37,954 nucleotides of DNA from Neobacillus notoginsengisoli. GTDB taxonomy: Bacteria > Bacillota > Bacilli > Bacillales > Cytobacillaceae. Position numbers and translations under genes: made by a program. Below are positions 22,782 through 31,197 of this stretch, piece after piece. Position 1 is the stretch's first letter. Every line of letters begins with the position of its first letter. Below the pieces are notes generated by a model, which was given only the letters and a program-made list of their open reading frames with translations, did not search any database and was not told the origin of the DNA. The stretch spans positions 1 to 37,954 of the forward strand of contig NZ_QWEG01000024.1 of the NCBI RefSeq assembly GCF_003515685.1, given 5' to 3'.

Positions 22782-24677
22782 ATGGATATTTTGAGAAAAA
22801 TTGAAATGTACAGACAAGAGGAAGAAAAACTGCGTTGGGAAGGGACTTTCGGTGAATACCTGCAATTGTTGAAAGAGAGGCCATGGGTTGCCCAGTCCGC
22901 GCATTCAAGGGTTTATAATATGGTCAAGGAAGCCGGGATTATAAAGGAAAAGGGCAAAAAGACATACGAGTTTTTCAATCAGCAACTCTTTGGGCTTGAA
23001 GAAGCACTTGAAAGGCTAGTCGAAGAATATTTCCATCCAGCTGCAAAAAGACTCGATGTCAGGAAACGGATCTTGCTGTTAATGGGGCCGGTCAGCGGCG
23101 GTAAATCAACGCTTGTCACCATGCTGAAAAGGGGGCTTGAAGCCTATTCCCATACAGACAGAGGGGCTGTTTTTGCGATAAAGGGCTGCCCGATGCACGA
23201 GGATCCGCTTCATCTCATTCCCCATTATCTCCGTAAGGATTTCTTTGATGAATATGGAATTAGGGTTGAAGGCAATCTGTCCCCGCTGAACATGATGCGC
23301 CTGGAGCAGGAGTACGGCGGGAGAATAGAGGATGTCCTCGTTGAAAGGATTTTCTTCTCAGAGGACAGGCGGATTGGGATTGGCACATTCAGCCCGTCAG
23401 ACCCGAAGTCACAGGATATTGCCGACTTGACAGGAAGCATTGATTTTTCGACGATTGCTGAATACGGTTCAGAATCCGACCCGCGCGCCTACCGGTTCGA
23501 TGGTGAATTAAACAAGGCGAACCGGGGGATGATGGAGTTTCAGGAAATGCTCAAATGCGATGAAAAGTTCCTTTGGCATCTGCTTTCACTCACACAGGAA
23601 GGCAACTTCAAGGCTGGAAGGTTCGCCTTGATCAGCGCTGACGAGCTCATTATCGCGCACACGAACGAAACGGAATACCGTTCGTTCATTTCGAATAAAA
23701 AGAATGAAGCGCTTCATTCCAGAATCATTGTGATGCCAATTCCGTATAACCTGAAGGTTTCCCAGGAAGAGCGAATTTATGAAAAGATGATTCGGGAAAG
23801 TGATGTGGCCAATGTGCATATTGCCCCGCACACGTTAAGGGTGGCCGCAATGTTTACAATCCTGACAAGGCTGAAGGAACCGAAAAAAGGGGATATTGAT
23901 CTAGTTAAAAAAATGAGGCTGTATGACGGAGAAAATGTTGAGGGCTATAATCAGGCTGATGTTGACGAGATGAAGAAGGAGTACCAGGATGAAGGTATGA
24001 GCGGAATAGATCCGCGCTATGTCATTAATCGGATATCGTCCACAATTATCCGTAAAGAGATCGCCTCCATCAATGCGTTGGATGTGCTTCGCTCACTAAA
24101 AGACGGTTTGGATCAGCATCCTTCAATAACAGCTGAATTGAGGGAGAGGTATTTGAACTATATTTCCCTCGCCCGGAAAGAGTATGATACGATTGCCAAA
24201 AAAGAAGTCCAAAAAGCATTTGTCTATTCATATGAAGAGTCCGCAAAGACGCTCATGGATAACTATCTCGATAATGTTGAAGCATACTGCAACAAGGCGA
24301 AGCTTCGTGACCCTCTGACAGGAGAAGAAATTTCGCCGGATGAAAAACTGATGAGGTCAATTGAGGAGCAAATTGGCATTTCCGAAAATGCGAAAAAAGC
24401 GTTCCGGGAAGAAGTGCTCATCCGCATTTCTGCCTACGCTCGGAAAGGGAAGCGGTTTGATTACAATTCCCATGACCGACTCCGTGAAGCCATCCAGAAA
24501 AAGCTGTTTGCCGACCTGAAGGATGTAGTAAAAATCACGACCTCTTCTAAAACTCCTGATGAACAGCAGCTGAAGAAAATAAACAATGTCGTGGCCAGAT
24601 TGATCGATGAACACGGATATAATTCAACCTCTGCCAACGAATTGCTCCGATACGTCGGAAGCCTACTCAACCGCTAA
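22782..24677 (+). CDS. prkA: PrkA, AAA+ ATPase/serine kinase-like protein
   Basis: A 631-aa protein, the length of B. subtilis PrkA. The Walker A motif MGPVSGGKST is at residues 101-110, followed by AAA+ core elements (AIKGCPMHEDPLHLIP, ANRGMMEFQEMLK) and a C-terminal PrkA domain with DPLTGEEISPDE. First described as a serine kinase, PrkA has since been reported as a Lon-like ATP-dependent protease that promotes sporulation. In B. subtilis it lies next to yhbH, as here. The ATG follows GACAGGGGGAGGCC. The upstream region has a SigE-like promoter, matching expression in the mother cell. Confidence 0.95.
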   Translation: MDILRKIEMYRQEEEKLRWEGTFGEYLQLLKERPWVAQSAHSRVYNMVKEAGIIKEKGKKTYEFFNQQLFGLEEALERLVEEYFHPAAKRLDVRKRILLLMGPVSGGKSTLVTMLKRGLEAYSHTDRGAVFAIKGCPMHEDPLHLIPHYLRKDFFDEYGIRVEGNLSPLNMMRLEQEYGGRIEDVLVERIFFSEDRRIGIGTFSPSDPKSQDIADLTGSIDFSTIAEYGSESDPRAYRFDGELNKANRGMMEFQEMLKCDEKFLWHLLSLTQEGNFKAGRFALISADELIIAHTNETEYRSFISNKKNEALHSRIIVMPIPYNLKVSQEERIYEKMIRESDVANVHIAPHTLRVAAMFTILTRLKEPKKGDIDLVKKMRLYDGENVEGYNQADVDEMKKEYQDEGMSGIDPRYVINRISSTIIRKEIASINALDVLRSLKDGLDQHPSITAELRERYLNYISLARKEYDTIAKKEVQKAFVYSYEESAKTLMDNYLDNVEAYCNKAKLRDPLTGEEISPDEKLMRSIEEQIGISENAKKAFREEVLIRISAYARKGKRFDYNSHDRLREAIQKKLFADLKDVVKITTSSKTPDEQQLKKINNVVARLIDEHGYNSTSANELLRYVGSLLNR

Positions 24678-24686
24678 GCAGTAAAC

Positions 24687-24714
24687 AAGAGCCGGAACAC
24701 TTTCTCCGGCTCTT
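24687..24714 (+). terminator. Terminator after prkA
   Basis: AAGAGCCGGA (24687-24696) pairs perfectly with TCCGGCTCTT (24705-24714). The following T-tract is interrupted (AGTTTATGTTTTTTT). Confidence 0.8.
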
Positions 24715-24763
24715 AGTTTATGTTTTTTTATTTCAGGGAAAAAGAGTGGTAGAGGTGATACCA

Positions 24764-24955
24764 ATGAAAAAAGACAAAGATGGACTAGACAAGGATTACC
24801 AGCCAGATAACGGCTCAATGGCAGCAAATTTGGAAGAAATGAAAAATCTCGGCAAGCAAATGGAACACCGCCGCACCGGCAAAGAATTAAAAGAAGAGTA
24901 TGGCAAAAAACCAGACCCCATTCAACACGAGAAAAAAGATGATTTCCTCCCCTAA
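24764..24955 (+). CDS. Small hydrophilic protein, unknown
   Basis: A 63-aa highly charged protein (MKKDKDGLDKDYQPDNGSMA...) with no hydrophobic core, rich in Lys, Glu and Asp, perhaps natively unfolded. AGAGGTG lies 6 nt before this ATG; a start six codons earlier would include that ribosome site within the frame and is less likely. It sits between prkA and yhbH, two sporulation genes, and a spore-related role is possible on position alone. Confidence 0.6.
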   Translation: MKKDKDGLDKDYQPDNGSMAANLEEMKNLGKQMEHRRTGKELKEEYGKKPDPIQHEKKDDFLP

Positions 24956-24974
24956 CAGGCGGGGGATTTTTTGT
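24946..24974 (+). terminator. Terminator overlapping the end of the 63-aa gene
   Basis: The CCTCCCC at the stop codon pairs with GGGGGA (24961-24966), followed by TTTTTTGTTTTT. The stem is short but GC-rich. Confidence 0.6.
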
Positions 24975-25021
24975 TTTTAACTGTGTTAAATGGAATAATG
25001 TGATTATAAACTACGTTGATT

Positions 25022-25169
25022 GAAGCGAAGGGCACCGACTCCGGCGGGATGAAGCGGCAAGGTGGAGACCGCATGAAAAGCGGAAGCGCCTTCGTGACAG
25101 GCAAACACCGCCTGTCCCTGCGGTGATTATTCTCGGGAGCTTTCCTTTGCGTAGCGGAAATCAACAGCC
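25022..25169. repeat. Bacillus-type dispersed intergenic repeat
   Basis: A ~150-bp GC-rich, non-coding segment with many short self-complementary pieces (GAAGCGAAGG, GACTCCGGCGGGA, GGTGGAGACC, GCGGAAGCGCC, GCGGAAATCAACAGCC). It has the look of the dispersed elements of Bacillaceae that start near GACTCCTGCGGG and end near GCGGAAATCAAC. It lies between the 63-aa gene and yhbH in otherwise AT-rich DNA. Only one copy is seen here, so its dispersed nature rests on recall of the family. Confidence 0.55.
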
Positions 25170-25229
25170 AATTTAAATAGAGAACTGTATTTATTACCAA
25201 CTTTTTACTACTAATTTTCGAAATAATTT

Positions 25230-25258
25230 GTAAATTATCCACAGCTTCGGCATAGGAT
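25230..25258 (+). promoter_or_regulatory. Putative SigE promoter of yhbH
   Basis: GTAAATT (25230-25236), 14-bp spacer, CATAGGAT (25251-25258), close to the SigE consensus and with the same spacing as the prkA promoter. The B. subtilis yhbH gene is SigE-dependent. Confidence 0.55.
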
Positions 25259-25362
25259 AGAGTAATCAATATTACTGAAGTGTTTTGGGCATTATGACAG
25301 TCTATTCACAGCTGAAGAAACACGTGAAGGAATTTGAAAAAGTGAATAAGGAGGGGTTTGGA

Positions 25363-26532
25363 ATGATCGATGAGAACAATCACCAATTTGTGATCTCAAA
25401 GGAAGATTGGTCCCTCCACCGTAAAGGCCAAGATGATCAGCAACGGCATCAAGAAAAAGTCCAGGAGGCGATTCGCAATAATCTTCCAGACTTGATTACC
25501 GAGGAAAGTATCATTATGTCAAATGGCCGCGATGTAGTAAAAATACCAATTCGTTCTTTGGACGAATATAAAATTCGCTATAATTATGATAAAAACAAGC
25601 ATGTCGGCCAGGGAAATGGAAAATCCAAGGTAGGCGATGTCGTTGCCCGGGACTCTTCGGGAGACAAGAAAGGACCCGGCAAAGGCCAAGGGGCAGGCGA
25701 CCAGGCAGGCGAGGACTATTTTGAGGCAGAAGTATCAATGATGGAACTGGAGGAAGCCCTGTTCAAGCAGCTTGAACTGCCGAACTTAAAGAAAAAAGAA
25801 CAGGCGGAGCATACGATTGAACATATAGAGTTTAATGATATCAGGAAGACTGGCTTAATGGGCAATATTGATAAAAAGCGGACGATGATGTCTGCATTCA
25901 AACGGAATGCAATGCATGGCAAGCCATCGTTCCATCCAATTTATAATGAAGACCTGAAATTCAAGACATGGAATGAAATTGTCAAGCCGGACTCCAAAGC
26001 AGTCGTCCTGGCAATGATGGACACGAGCGGTAGTATGGGTTTATGGGAAAAGTATATGGCGCGCAGTTTCTTTTTCTGGATGACACGCTTCCTCCGCACA
26101 AAATACGAAACGGTTGAAATTGAGTTCATCGCTCATCATACGGAAGCAAAGGTTGTTTCAGAGGAGGATTTCTTTTCAAAAGGGGAAAGTGGCGGAACGA
26201 TTTGTTCATCCGCTTATCGGAAGGCACTTGAACTTATAAATAATAAATACGATCCTGTTAAATTTAATATTTATCCGTTCCATTTCTCTGACGGAGATAA
26301 CCTGACGTCTGACAATGCCCGTTGCGTCAAGTTAGTTGAAGAACTGATGAAGGTTTCAAATATGTTCGGTTACGGAGAGGTAAACCAGTACAATCGCCAC
26401 TCTACACTCATGACAGCTTATAAAAATATCAAAAATGAAAAATTCAGGTACTATATTCTTAAACAAAAAGCAGATGTCTTCAACTCGATGAAAAGCTTTT
26501 TCTCTAATGAAGAGGAAAAGAAATATGCATGA
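25363..26532 (+). CDS. yhbH: Sporulation protein YhbH
   Basis: A 389-aa protein very similar to B. subtilis YhbH. It contains a von Willebrand A-like domain with MIDAS motif DTSGSMG (about residue 222), preceded by a Gly/Lys-rich flexible linker ([17 protein letters not shown]), and conserved blocks [15 protein letters not shown], [20 protein letters not shown] and [16 protein letters not shown]. The chosen ATG has AAGGAGG at 25348-25354 and matches the start of the B. subtilis protein. Two earlier in-frame starts (25285, 25294) lack a ribosome site. It is thought to work with PrkA, as the YeaG/YeaH pair does in enterics. Confidence 0.94.
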   Translation: MIDENNHQFVISKEDWSLHRKGQDDQQRHQEKVQEAIRNNLPDLITEESIIMSNGRDVVKIPIRSLDEYKIRYNYDKNKHVGQGNGKSKVGDVVARDSSGDKKGPGKGQGAGDQAGEDYFEAEVSMMELEEALFKQLELPNLKKKEQAEHTIEHIEFNDIRKTGLMGNIDKKRTMMSAFKRNAMHGKPSFHPIYNEDLKFKTWNEIVKPDSKAVVLAMMDTSGSMGLWEKYMARSFFFWMTRFLRTKYETVEIEFIAHHTEAKVVSEEDFFSKGESGGTICSSAYRKALELINNKYDPVKFNIYPFHFSDGDNLTSDNARCVKLVEELMKVSNMFGYGEVNQYNRHSTLMTAYKNIKNEKFRYYILKQKADVFNSMKSFFSNEEEKKYA

Positions 26533-26535
26533 CCA

Positions 26536-26564
26536 AAGCCAGCCGAAGAGGCTGGCTTATTCTT
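26536..26564 (+). terminator. Terminator after yhbH
   Basis: AAGCCAGCC (26536-26544) pairs perfectly with GGCTGGCTT (26550-26558) around GAAGA; T-rich sequence follows. Confidence 0.85.
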
Positions 26565-26656
26565 ATTAATGAGACTTGGAGATTGTGGAATATGGTCACC
26601 TTATTGGAACGAGTTTCAGGAAAACGCTCTAACACGACTTTTCCAGCATGGTACGA

Positions 26657-27253
26657 TCACCCGTTGTTCTTTTTCAGCTTCGTCCGAACTCCTGACCCGA
26701 TCCCAACTGCTAGGCCACCTAGTGTATCGGAAATCAGGTCTATCATCGTATCCTTGTTTCCTCCTCCTTGAAGGTTCATGCCAAAAAACTGATCGGAGCT
26801 GAACTCATAAATTTCCCAAACAACTCCGCCGAATACAGCGAATGAAAAAACGAACAGAAAAACGAACCAGGCGGAAATGCTGTTCCCGGCATCCCGATGA
26901 ATCATCCGCTCATACAGAGCAATCCCGGCGAAGCCTAGAATCGCTCCGCTGAGTGCATGAAGGAAAGTATCCCACCAGCCAAGCCCATACCAACCGGAAA
27001 TAGAACCGAGATATTGGGCGCAGAACAGGAAAATTAGATAGGAGAGAACAAGCGGAAGATTGAACTTCCATTTTGCAAAAAAACCTAAAATGAGCGGTAC
27101 TGCCCCACAGCCAATACCTGCTGCAGCAACCGAAAATTTAAATGATTCCTGCTGGTCGTAAAACCGGAAGGCCAGCCATGCCATGAATGCCATATAAAGG
27201 AGACTAAAAATAATAACAAGTTTTTTTGCCAATCCAACCGCCGCTCCTTTCAC
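26657..27253 (-). CDS. DUF2238-like polytopic membrane protein (copy B)
   Basis: A 198-aa membrane protein with about six helices. Conserved polar motifs lie between them: WWDTFLHALSGAILGFAGI, VVWEIYEFSSDQFFG and GGGNKDTMIDLISDTLGG, matching the YjdF/DUF2238 kind of inner-membrane protein, function unknown. It is the second gene of a two-gene operon and overlaps its upstream paralogue by four bases (ATGA), which points to translational coupling. The two proteins share the three motifs and gene order, so they arose by tandem duplication. Confidence 0.75.
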   Translation of the reverse strand: MKGAAVGLAKKLVIIFSLLYMAFMAWLAFRFYDQQESFKFSVAAAGIGCGAVPLILGFFAKWKFNLPLVLSYLIFLFCAQYLGSISGWYGLGWWDTFLHALSGAILGFAGIALYERMIHRDAGNSISAWFVFLFVFSFAVFGGVVWEIYEFSSDQFFGMNLQGGGNKDTMIDLISDTLGGLAVGIGSGVRTKLKKNNG

Positions 27254-27816
27254 AAGTTAGGTTTTCGGATAACCGCGTACAGGCTGGCAAGAAGGCCGCC
27301 GGATGTTCCGGCAAGCAGGTCGAACATCGTATCCTTATTGCCCCCCCGCTGCATCGTATGGGTAAAAAATTGATCACCGGCAAACTCATAAATTTCCCAC
27401 AAAACGCTGGCGGTGACAGCGAGAGATAGAGTGAATAAGAAAAGAATAGGCCGGGAAACGCTTTTTCTTGCCTGTTCCGTTACCCACAACTTATATAGCG
27501 CAATGCCCATGAACCCGACCAAAATCCCTTTATAGAAGTGGATTGTTGAATCCCACCAGTTATGTTTTAAATAAAAGGATGCGATTGAGCCAAGAAAAAT
27601 TGTGCAAAAAATGGTGATATAGTAGCCTATGATGATTGGCAGATTAAAGGGGTTCTTTTTTGCAAAAAGAAGAAGAAGCGGAAGTGCGCTAGCGCCGATT
27701 CCCCCGAGTGCCACCTGCCATCTGGATGTATCCCCTTTTCGAAAATAGTAAATAAACAAGGCCGTCATAAATAAAATAAACAAACAGCTTAAGCCGATAA
27801 TCCATTTACGCTTCAC
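27250..27816 (-). CDS. DUF2238-like polytopic membrane protein (copy A)
   Basis: A 188-aa membrane protein, paralogue of the downstream gene, with the equivalent motifs WWDSTIHFYKGILVGFMGIA, VLWEIYEFAGDQFF and RGGNKDTMFDLLAGTSGG. The start chosen is GTG at 27816, with AGAGG about 7 nt upstream on the minus strand, giving (M)KRKWIIGLSCLF, a typical basic N-terminus and first helix. A longer ATG frame to 27879 has a polar leader unlike the paralogue. Function unknown; the conserved His, Glu and Asp residues at the membrane face could bind a metal. Confidence 0.73.
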   Translation of the reverse strand: MKRKWIIGLSCLFILFMTALFIYYFRKGDTSRWQVALGGIGASALPLLLLFAKKNPFNLPIIIGYYITIFCTIFLGSIASFYLKHNWWDSTIHFYKGILVGFMGIALYKLWVTEQARKSVSRPILFLFTLSLAVTASVLWEIYEFAGDQFFTHTMQRGGNKDTMFDLLAGTSGGLLASLYAVIRKPNL

Positions 27817-27932
27817 TTTCTCACCTCTTATTCGGCAGTACTCATTAGTATTTCCTGTTCGAGCAAAAAAATGATACATTCATTTCCAAAATGGGATACT
27901 ATGAAGAGAGAGCATGGATAAGGGGGCAATGA

Positions 27933-28724
27933 ATGCCGATGTGCCTAATATTGTTTGCTTATCAAGCCCATCCCAAATACAGGTTGATTGTTGCGGCCAA
28001 TCGGGATGAAAATTATGCCAGACCCACGGCTCCAGCGGATTTTTGGCCGGATGAACCGGATATCCTCGCCGGACGGGACCTTGAGAAAATGGGCACCTGG
28101 ATGGGAATAACGACAGGCGGGAGGTTTGCGGCGCTGACGAACTATCGGGACCCCGAGCAAATGAAAGCTTCCGGCAAATTGTCGCGGGGAGAACTTGTCG
28201 CCGATTATCTTAAAGGGAAGACATCTCCAACAGCATTTATGGCCTCAGCAAAGGCATCGAGGGAACGGTATCCAGGCTATAATCTTCTTGCGGGAGATCA
28301 ATGGGGGCTTTTTTATTATTCGAATATTGAAGGGATCATCCGCGAAATTGAACCCGGCATCCATGGATTGAGCAACCATTTGCTTAACACACCTTGGCCG
28401 AAAGTAGAACACGGAAAAAGAGGCCTTCAAGAACTTTTGCAAATGGAAGTGGCAGACTTGCCCAGCCGGCTTTTTGGCTTGCTCCAGCAAGCGGAGCCGG
28501 CACCGGATACAGACTTGCCCGATACCGGAATCGGACTTGAATGGGAAAGAGTTCTTTCGCCGCTGTTTATCCGGAGTGAAGGATATGGAACTCGCTGCTC
28601 GACCATACTGCTGATGGGACAGGATCAGCTATCCTACATCGAGCGGAATTATACTAGCGATGGATTCACAGAAAAAGAGTTTGTGTTTCCACTAAAAAAC
28701 GAAACGAAAAAGGGAGGCAGTTAG
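27933..28724 (+). CDS. NRDE/TANGO2-family protein
   Basis: A 263-aa protein with the NRDE signature AANRDENYARPTAPADFW (about residues 21-38) and conserved MCLILFAYQAH, GTWMGITTGGRFAALTNYR, PGYNLLAGD and YGTRCSTILLM. The N-terminal Cys at residue 4 suggests an N-terminal-nucleophile fold if initiation occurs at Met3. TANGO2 in eukaryotes is linked to haem or lipid handling; bacterial members lack a clear role. AAGGGGG lies 8-9 nt upstream of the ATG. It is followed after one base by a PH-domain gene and then a methyltransferase gene, probably one transcription unit. Confidence 0.85.
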   Translation: MPMCLILFAYQAHPKYRLIVAANRDENYARPTAPADFWPDEPDILAGRDLEKMGTWMGITTGGRFAALTNYRDPEQMKASGKLSRGELVADYLKGKTSPTAFMASAKASRERYPGYNLLAGDQWGLFYYSNIEGIIREIEPGIHGLSNHLLNTPWPKVEHGKRGLQELLQMEVADLPSRLFGLLQQAEPAPDTDLPDTGIGLEWERVLSPLFIRSEGYGTRCSTILLMGQDQLSYIERNYTSDGFTEKEFVFPLKNETKKGGS

Positions 28725-28725
28725 G

Positions 28726-29103
28726 ATGGGATTTTTGGATGGATTAATGGGAAACGCTTCGGAAGTCAATCTTCAAGAGGTGCAGCAGGAATATGCTAAG
28801 GTGTTGGCGCCTGGTGAATCAATTGAAAAGGCATACCGGCTTATTAGGGATATGTTCATTTTCACGAACAGGCGGCTTATTCTCGTTGATAAACAGGGAA
28901 TTACCGGCCGGAAAACGGAATACCATTCTGTCCCTTACCGTAGTATCACGCACTTCAGCATTGAAACGGCAGGCAGCTTTGACCTGGACGCCGAACTGAA
29001 AATCTGGATTTCTGGCAGCCCTGTCCCATTGCAAAAGCAATTTAATAAAAGCTTGAACATTTATGAGCTGCAAAGCGTCCTGGCCGCTTATGTGTTGAAG
29101 TAA
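28726..29103 (+). CDS. Bacterial PH-domain protein
   Basis: A 125-aa cytoplasmic protein made of one bacterial pleckstrin-homology-like domain (PF08000 kind). Typical elements are LAPGESIEKAYRLIRDMFIF, TNRRLILVDKQGITGRKTEY, VPYRSITHFSIETAGSFD and ELKIWISG, with a C-terminal helix. Such proteins form ring-shaped oligomers in solved examples; cellular role unknown. The ribosome site GGGAGG lies inside the end of the preceding gene, supporting coupling. Confidence 0.88.
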   Translation: MGFLDGLMGNASEVNLQEVQQEYAKVLAPGESIEKAYRLIRDMFIFTNRRLILVDKQGITGRKTEYHSVPYRSITHFSIETAGSFDLDAELKIWISGSPVPLQKQFNKSLNIYELQSVLAAYVLK

Positions 29104-29134
29104 TGCAAGTGGATTTGAAGGACAGTGAATTTTA

Positions 29135-29731
29135 ATGGGGAAATGGTTTGCGGCTGTGTACGACACAGCCATGAAAGGTTTGGAAGAAAAAAAGTTTATA
29201 TCGATTCGGGAACGATTACTTGAGAAGGCGACGGGCCGTGTCCTTGAAATCGGTTCGGGCACCGGGATCAATTTTCCACTCTATAAGAATGCGGAAAAAG
29301 TCGATGCCATCGAACCTGATCCGCATATGATTGGACGGTCGGAACTGCGACTGGCCGATGCGGAGGTGCCTATAGATATCCATCAGCAAAGCGCGGAAAA
29401 GCTCGCGTTTCCGGATCATACATTTGACTCCGTAGTAGCCACGCTTGTGTTTTGTACAATTCCAGATTCAACCAAGGCCCTTAAGGAAATCATAAGGGTA
29501 TCCAAGCCCGAAGGGAGAATAATGTTTTTTGAGCATGTGAAAATGCCTCAGCCTCCGTTAGCAAAAATGCAGGAAATCCTTAATCCTGCCTGGAGAAAGA
29601 TATGCGGAGGCTGCAATTTGAACCGGGAAACACTGGTTGATATTCAGAATGCAGGCATCCGGATTGATAAGGTGGATTCTTATTATAACGGTCTATTTGT
29701 GACAGCCGAATGTACAAATACAAAGGAATAG
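29135..29731 (+). CDS. Class I SAM-dependent methyltransferase
   Basis: A 198-aa methyltransferase of the UbiE/Methyltransf_11 kind. Motif I VLEIGSGTGIN is at residues 36-46, the acidic end of strand 2 is DAIEPDP, motif post-II is FDSVVATLVFCTIPD, and EGRIMFFEHV follows. The substrate is unknown; similar proteins methylate small molecules or phospholipid head groups. There is no clear ribosome site (weak AAGGACAG 12 nt upstream), so it may be translated by coupling to the gene 31 bp upstream. Confidence 0.85.
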   Translation: MGKWFAAVYDTAMKGLEEKKFISIRERLLEKATGRVLEIGSGTGINFPLYKNAEKVDAIEPDPHMIGRSELRLADAEVPIDIHQQSAEKLAFPDHTFDSVVATLVFCTIPDSTKALKEIIRVSKPEGRIMFFEHVKMPQPPLAKMQEILNPAWRKICGGCNLNRETLVDIQNAGIRIDKVDSYYNGLFVTAECTNTKE

Positions 29732-29820
29732 ATTCGGGAGTACGAATAATCAAGAAAAGGTTAGAAAAGCCGACTGGCGGGGAATGGGATAAGGAGACCG
29801 ATCATTTGGAGTGATGTTGA

Positions 29821-30561
29821 ATGTCTATTTACTACGCCCACCTGGCCGTTCCAATCGTTCAGCCAGACCATACATATTTTGCAGGATGGGAAAGGGTCAG
29901 TTCCGAGCCCTTCATGTTTGATAAACGGGACCGATTCACGCTATACCGGCGGAAGGGAGAACCTGTTTTCCAACTGGCCAAGGACGACCGGAATCATTGG
30001 TACTTCATGACTATGTTCACTTCAAAAAACTTGTCTGGCCTGAAATGGGCGCGGCAATCATCCCGCCCCGCCTACGTGGATGAAGGGGCAGAATTACCGC
30101 TTGCCGATTTGCTTGAACAAGAAGGATTGGAGAAACTCGATTATGGCTTCGATAAAGCGTTTGCCCATACGAGTGCCTTTGTGGACAGCCTTGATGAATT
30201 TCCCGCCGAATGGCAGGCGAGGCTTGCGAATGCCGACGGGGAGGATGATCCGACTGTAGTCGATAACATCCATTTCCTTAAGAACTCCTATAACGGCAAG
30301 AGAACAAGATACATTACGGGCGCAGAAACAAGGTCGTTTGCAACTGTGACGGAAAACGAACGTTATTTCAATGAAATTCATCTTGAAACAAATGCTTTTC
30401 TATACCTTTTGTATTTTCTGTATTTTACTAAACAGCAAATCCTGCCGTCAAAGCAGATGGTGCCAAAGTTGCTTGGAAATCTCTGGGCATCCAAACAGGC
30501 CATGAATGCAAATTGGAATCCATCACTCCTGCAATCCGAGCGCCTTGAAACGATGGATTAA
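29821..30561 (+). CDS. Hypothetical protein, unknown
   Basis: A 246-aa soluble protein I do not recognise. It has no signal peptide or membrane helix except a short hydrophobic aromatic stretch near residue 195 (AFLYLLYFLYFTKQQ). It is rich in aromatic residues (YYAHLAVP, FAGWERV, HWYFMTMF). An upstream GGAGTGATGTTGA can serve as ribosome site. It sits 89 bp after the methyltransferase gene and 49 bp before the HesB-like gene, all on the same strand; whether these form one unit is unclear. Confidence 0.6.
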   Translation: MSIYYAHLAVPIVQPDHTYFAGWERVSSEPFMFDKRDRFTLYRRKGEPVFQLAKDDRNHWYFMTMFTSKNLSGLKWARQSSRPAYVDEGAELPLADLLEQEGLEKLDYGFDKAFAHTSAFVDSLDEFPAEWQARLANADGEDDPTVVDNIHFLKNSYNGKRTRYITGAETRSFATVTENERYFNEIHLETNAFLYLLYFLYFTKQQILPSKQMVPKLLGNLWASKQAMNANWNPSLLQSERLETMD

Positions 30562-30610
30562 CTTCTGCAAAATAACCGAGCTATTACAGAGAAGAGAAGG
30601 AGATTACTCA

Positions 30611-30913
30611 ATGAAAGTGAAAATCAACCGCCATGCAGCAAAAGTTTTAAAAGAAATGCTTGAGAACGAGTCTGCCGAAGGAAAAATGTTCAGAGTAATC
30701 GTCACCCATATGCACGGCGACCACGCCCACTACGACCTTGTCCTGGATACACCGAAAGAGCATGATGAAGTTGTCCAAACAGACAAGGGAATTGATATCA
30801 TCCTTGATTCACGGGAGGAGTATCTGGATGGCGTCTGGATTCAATATTTTTATGTACCACAAGAGGAATTTGTCATTACAAATCCGTCCAAAGGCGGGCA
30901 TCATCATCATTAA
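30611..30913 (+). CDS. HesB/IscA-fold protein lacking cysteines
   Basis: A 100-aa protein resembling the HesB/IscA domain (KVKINRHAAKVLKEML, FRVIVTHM, YDLVLD, GIDIILDSREEYLDGVWIQY) but with no cysteine at all, so it cannot hold an iron-sulfur cluster in the usual way. It is strikingly His-rich (VTHMHGDHAHYD near residues 31-42, and a natural C-terminal GGHHHH), hinting at binding of a transition metal. AAGGAG lies about 10 nt before the chosen ATG; a longer frame starting at 30506 overlaps the previous gene and is rejected. A terminator follows. Confidence 0.72.
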   Translation: MKVKINRHAAKVLKEMLENESAEGKMFRVIVTHMHGDHAHYDLVLDTPKEHDEVVQTDKGIDIILDSREEYLDGVWIQYFYVPQEEFVITNPSKGGHHHH

Positions 30914-30919
30914 TAAAAA

Positions 30920-30953
30920 TGGCGCCGGAGAACATTCCGGTGCCACATTTTTT
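30920..30953 (+). terminator. Terminator after the HesB-like gene
   Basis: TGGCGCCGGA (30920-30929) pairs with TCCGGTGCCA (30936-30945), one G-U pair, then a T-run at 30948-30953. Confidence 0.88.
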
Positions 30954-30965
30954 CTGGAAATATAG

Positions 30966-30994
30966 TTGACATTCCCAAGTTAATAAGCTACATT
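30966..30994 (+). promoter_or_regulatory. SigA promoter of the S-box leader
   Basis: TTGACA (30966-30971), 17-bp spacer, TACATT (30989-30994), about 25 bp before the aptamer. Confidence 0.75.
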
Positions 30995-31020
30995 AGATGA
31001 AATTGAAAATTACATACGTT

Positions 31021-31164
31021 CTTATCAAGAGAGGTGGAGGGAAAGGCCCGATGAAACCTCGGCAACAGGCCAACCGGCACTGTGCCAATTCCTGCAGGCA
31101 TGTTGCCTGGAAGATAAGGAGAGAAAAGCGACGGCCCCTCTTTTTATCAAGAAGGGTTTTTTTT
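31021..31164 (+). ncRNA. SAM-I (S-box) riboswitch with terminator
   Basis: The conserved S-box core is present: CTTATCAAGAGAGGTGGAGG, then GATGAAACC, CGGCAACAGGCC and the 3' P1 strand GATAAG (31113-31118), pairing with CTTATC at 31021-31026. The terminator is CCC-TCTT (31136-31142) with AAGA-A-GGG (31149-31156), followed by eight T. The antiterminator GATAAGGAGAG (31113-31123) can instead pair with CTCTTTTTATC (31138-31148). High S-adenosylmethionine should favour termination. No methionine gene follows. Confidence 0.92.
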
Positions 31165-31197
31165 ATACCCAAATATGGGGTTCTCATTTTGGCGTTG

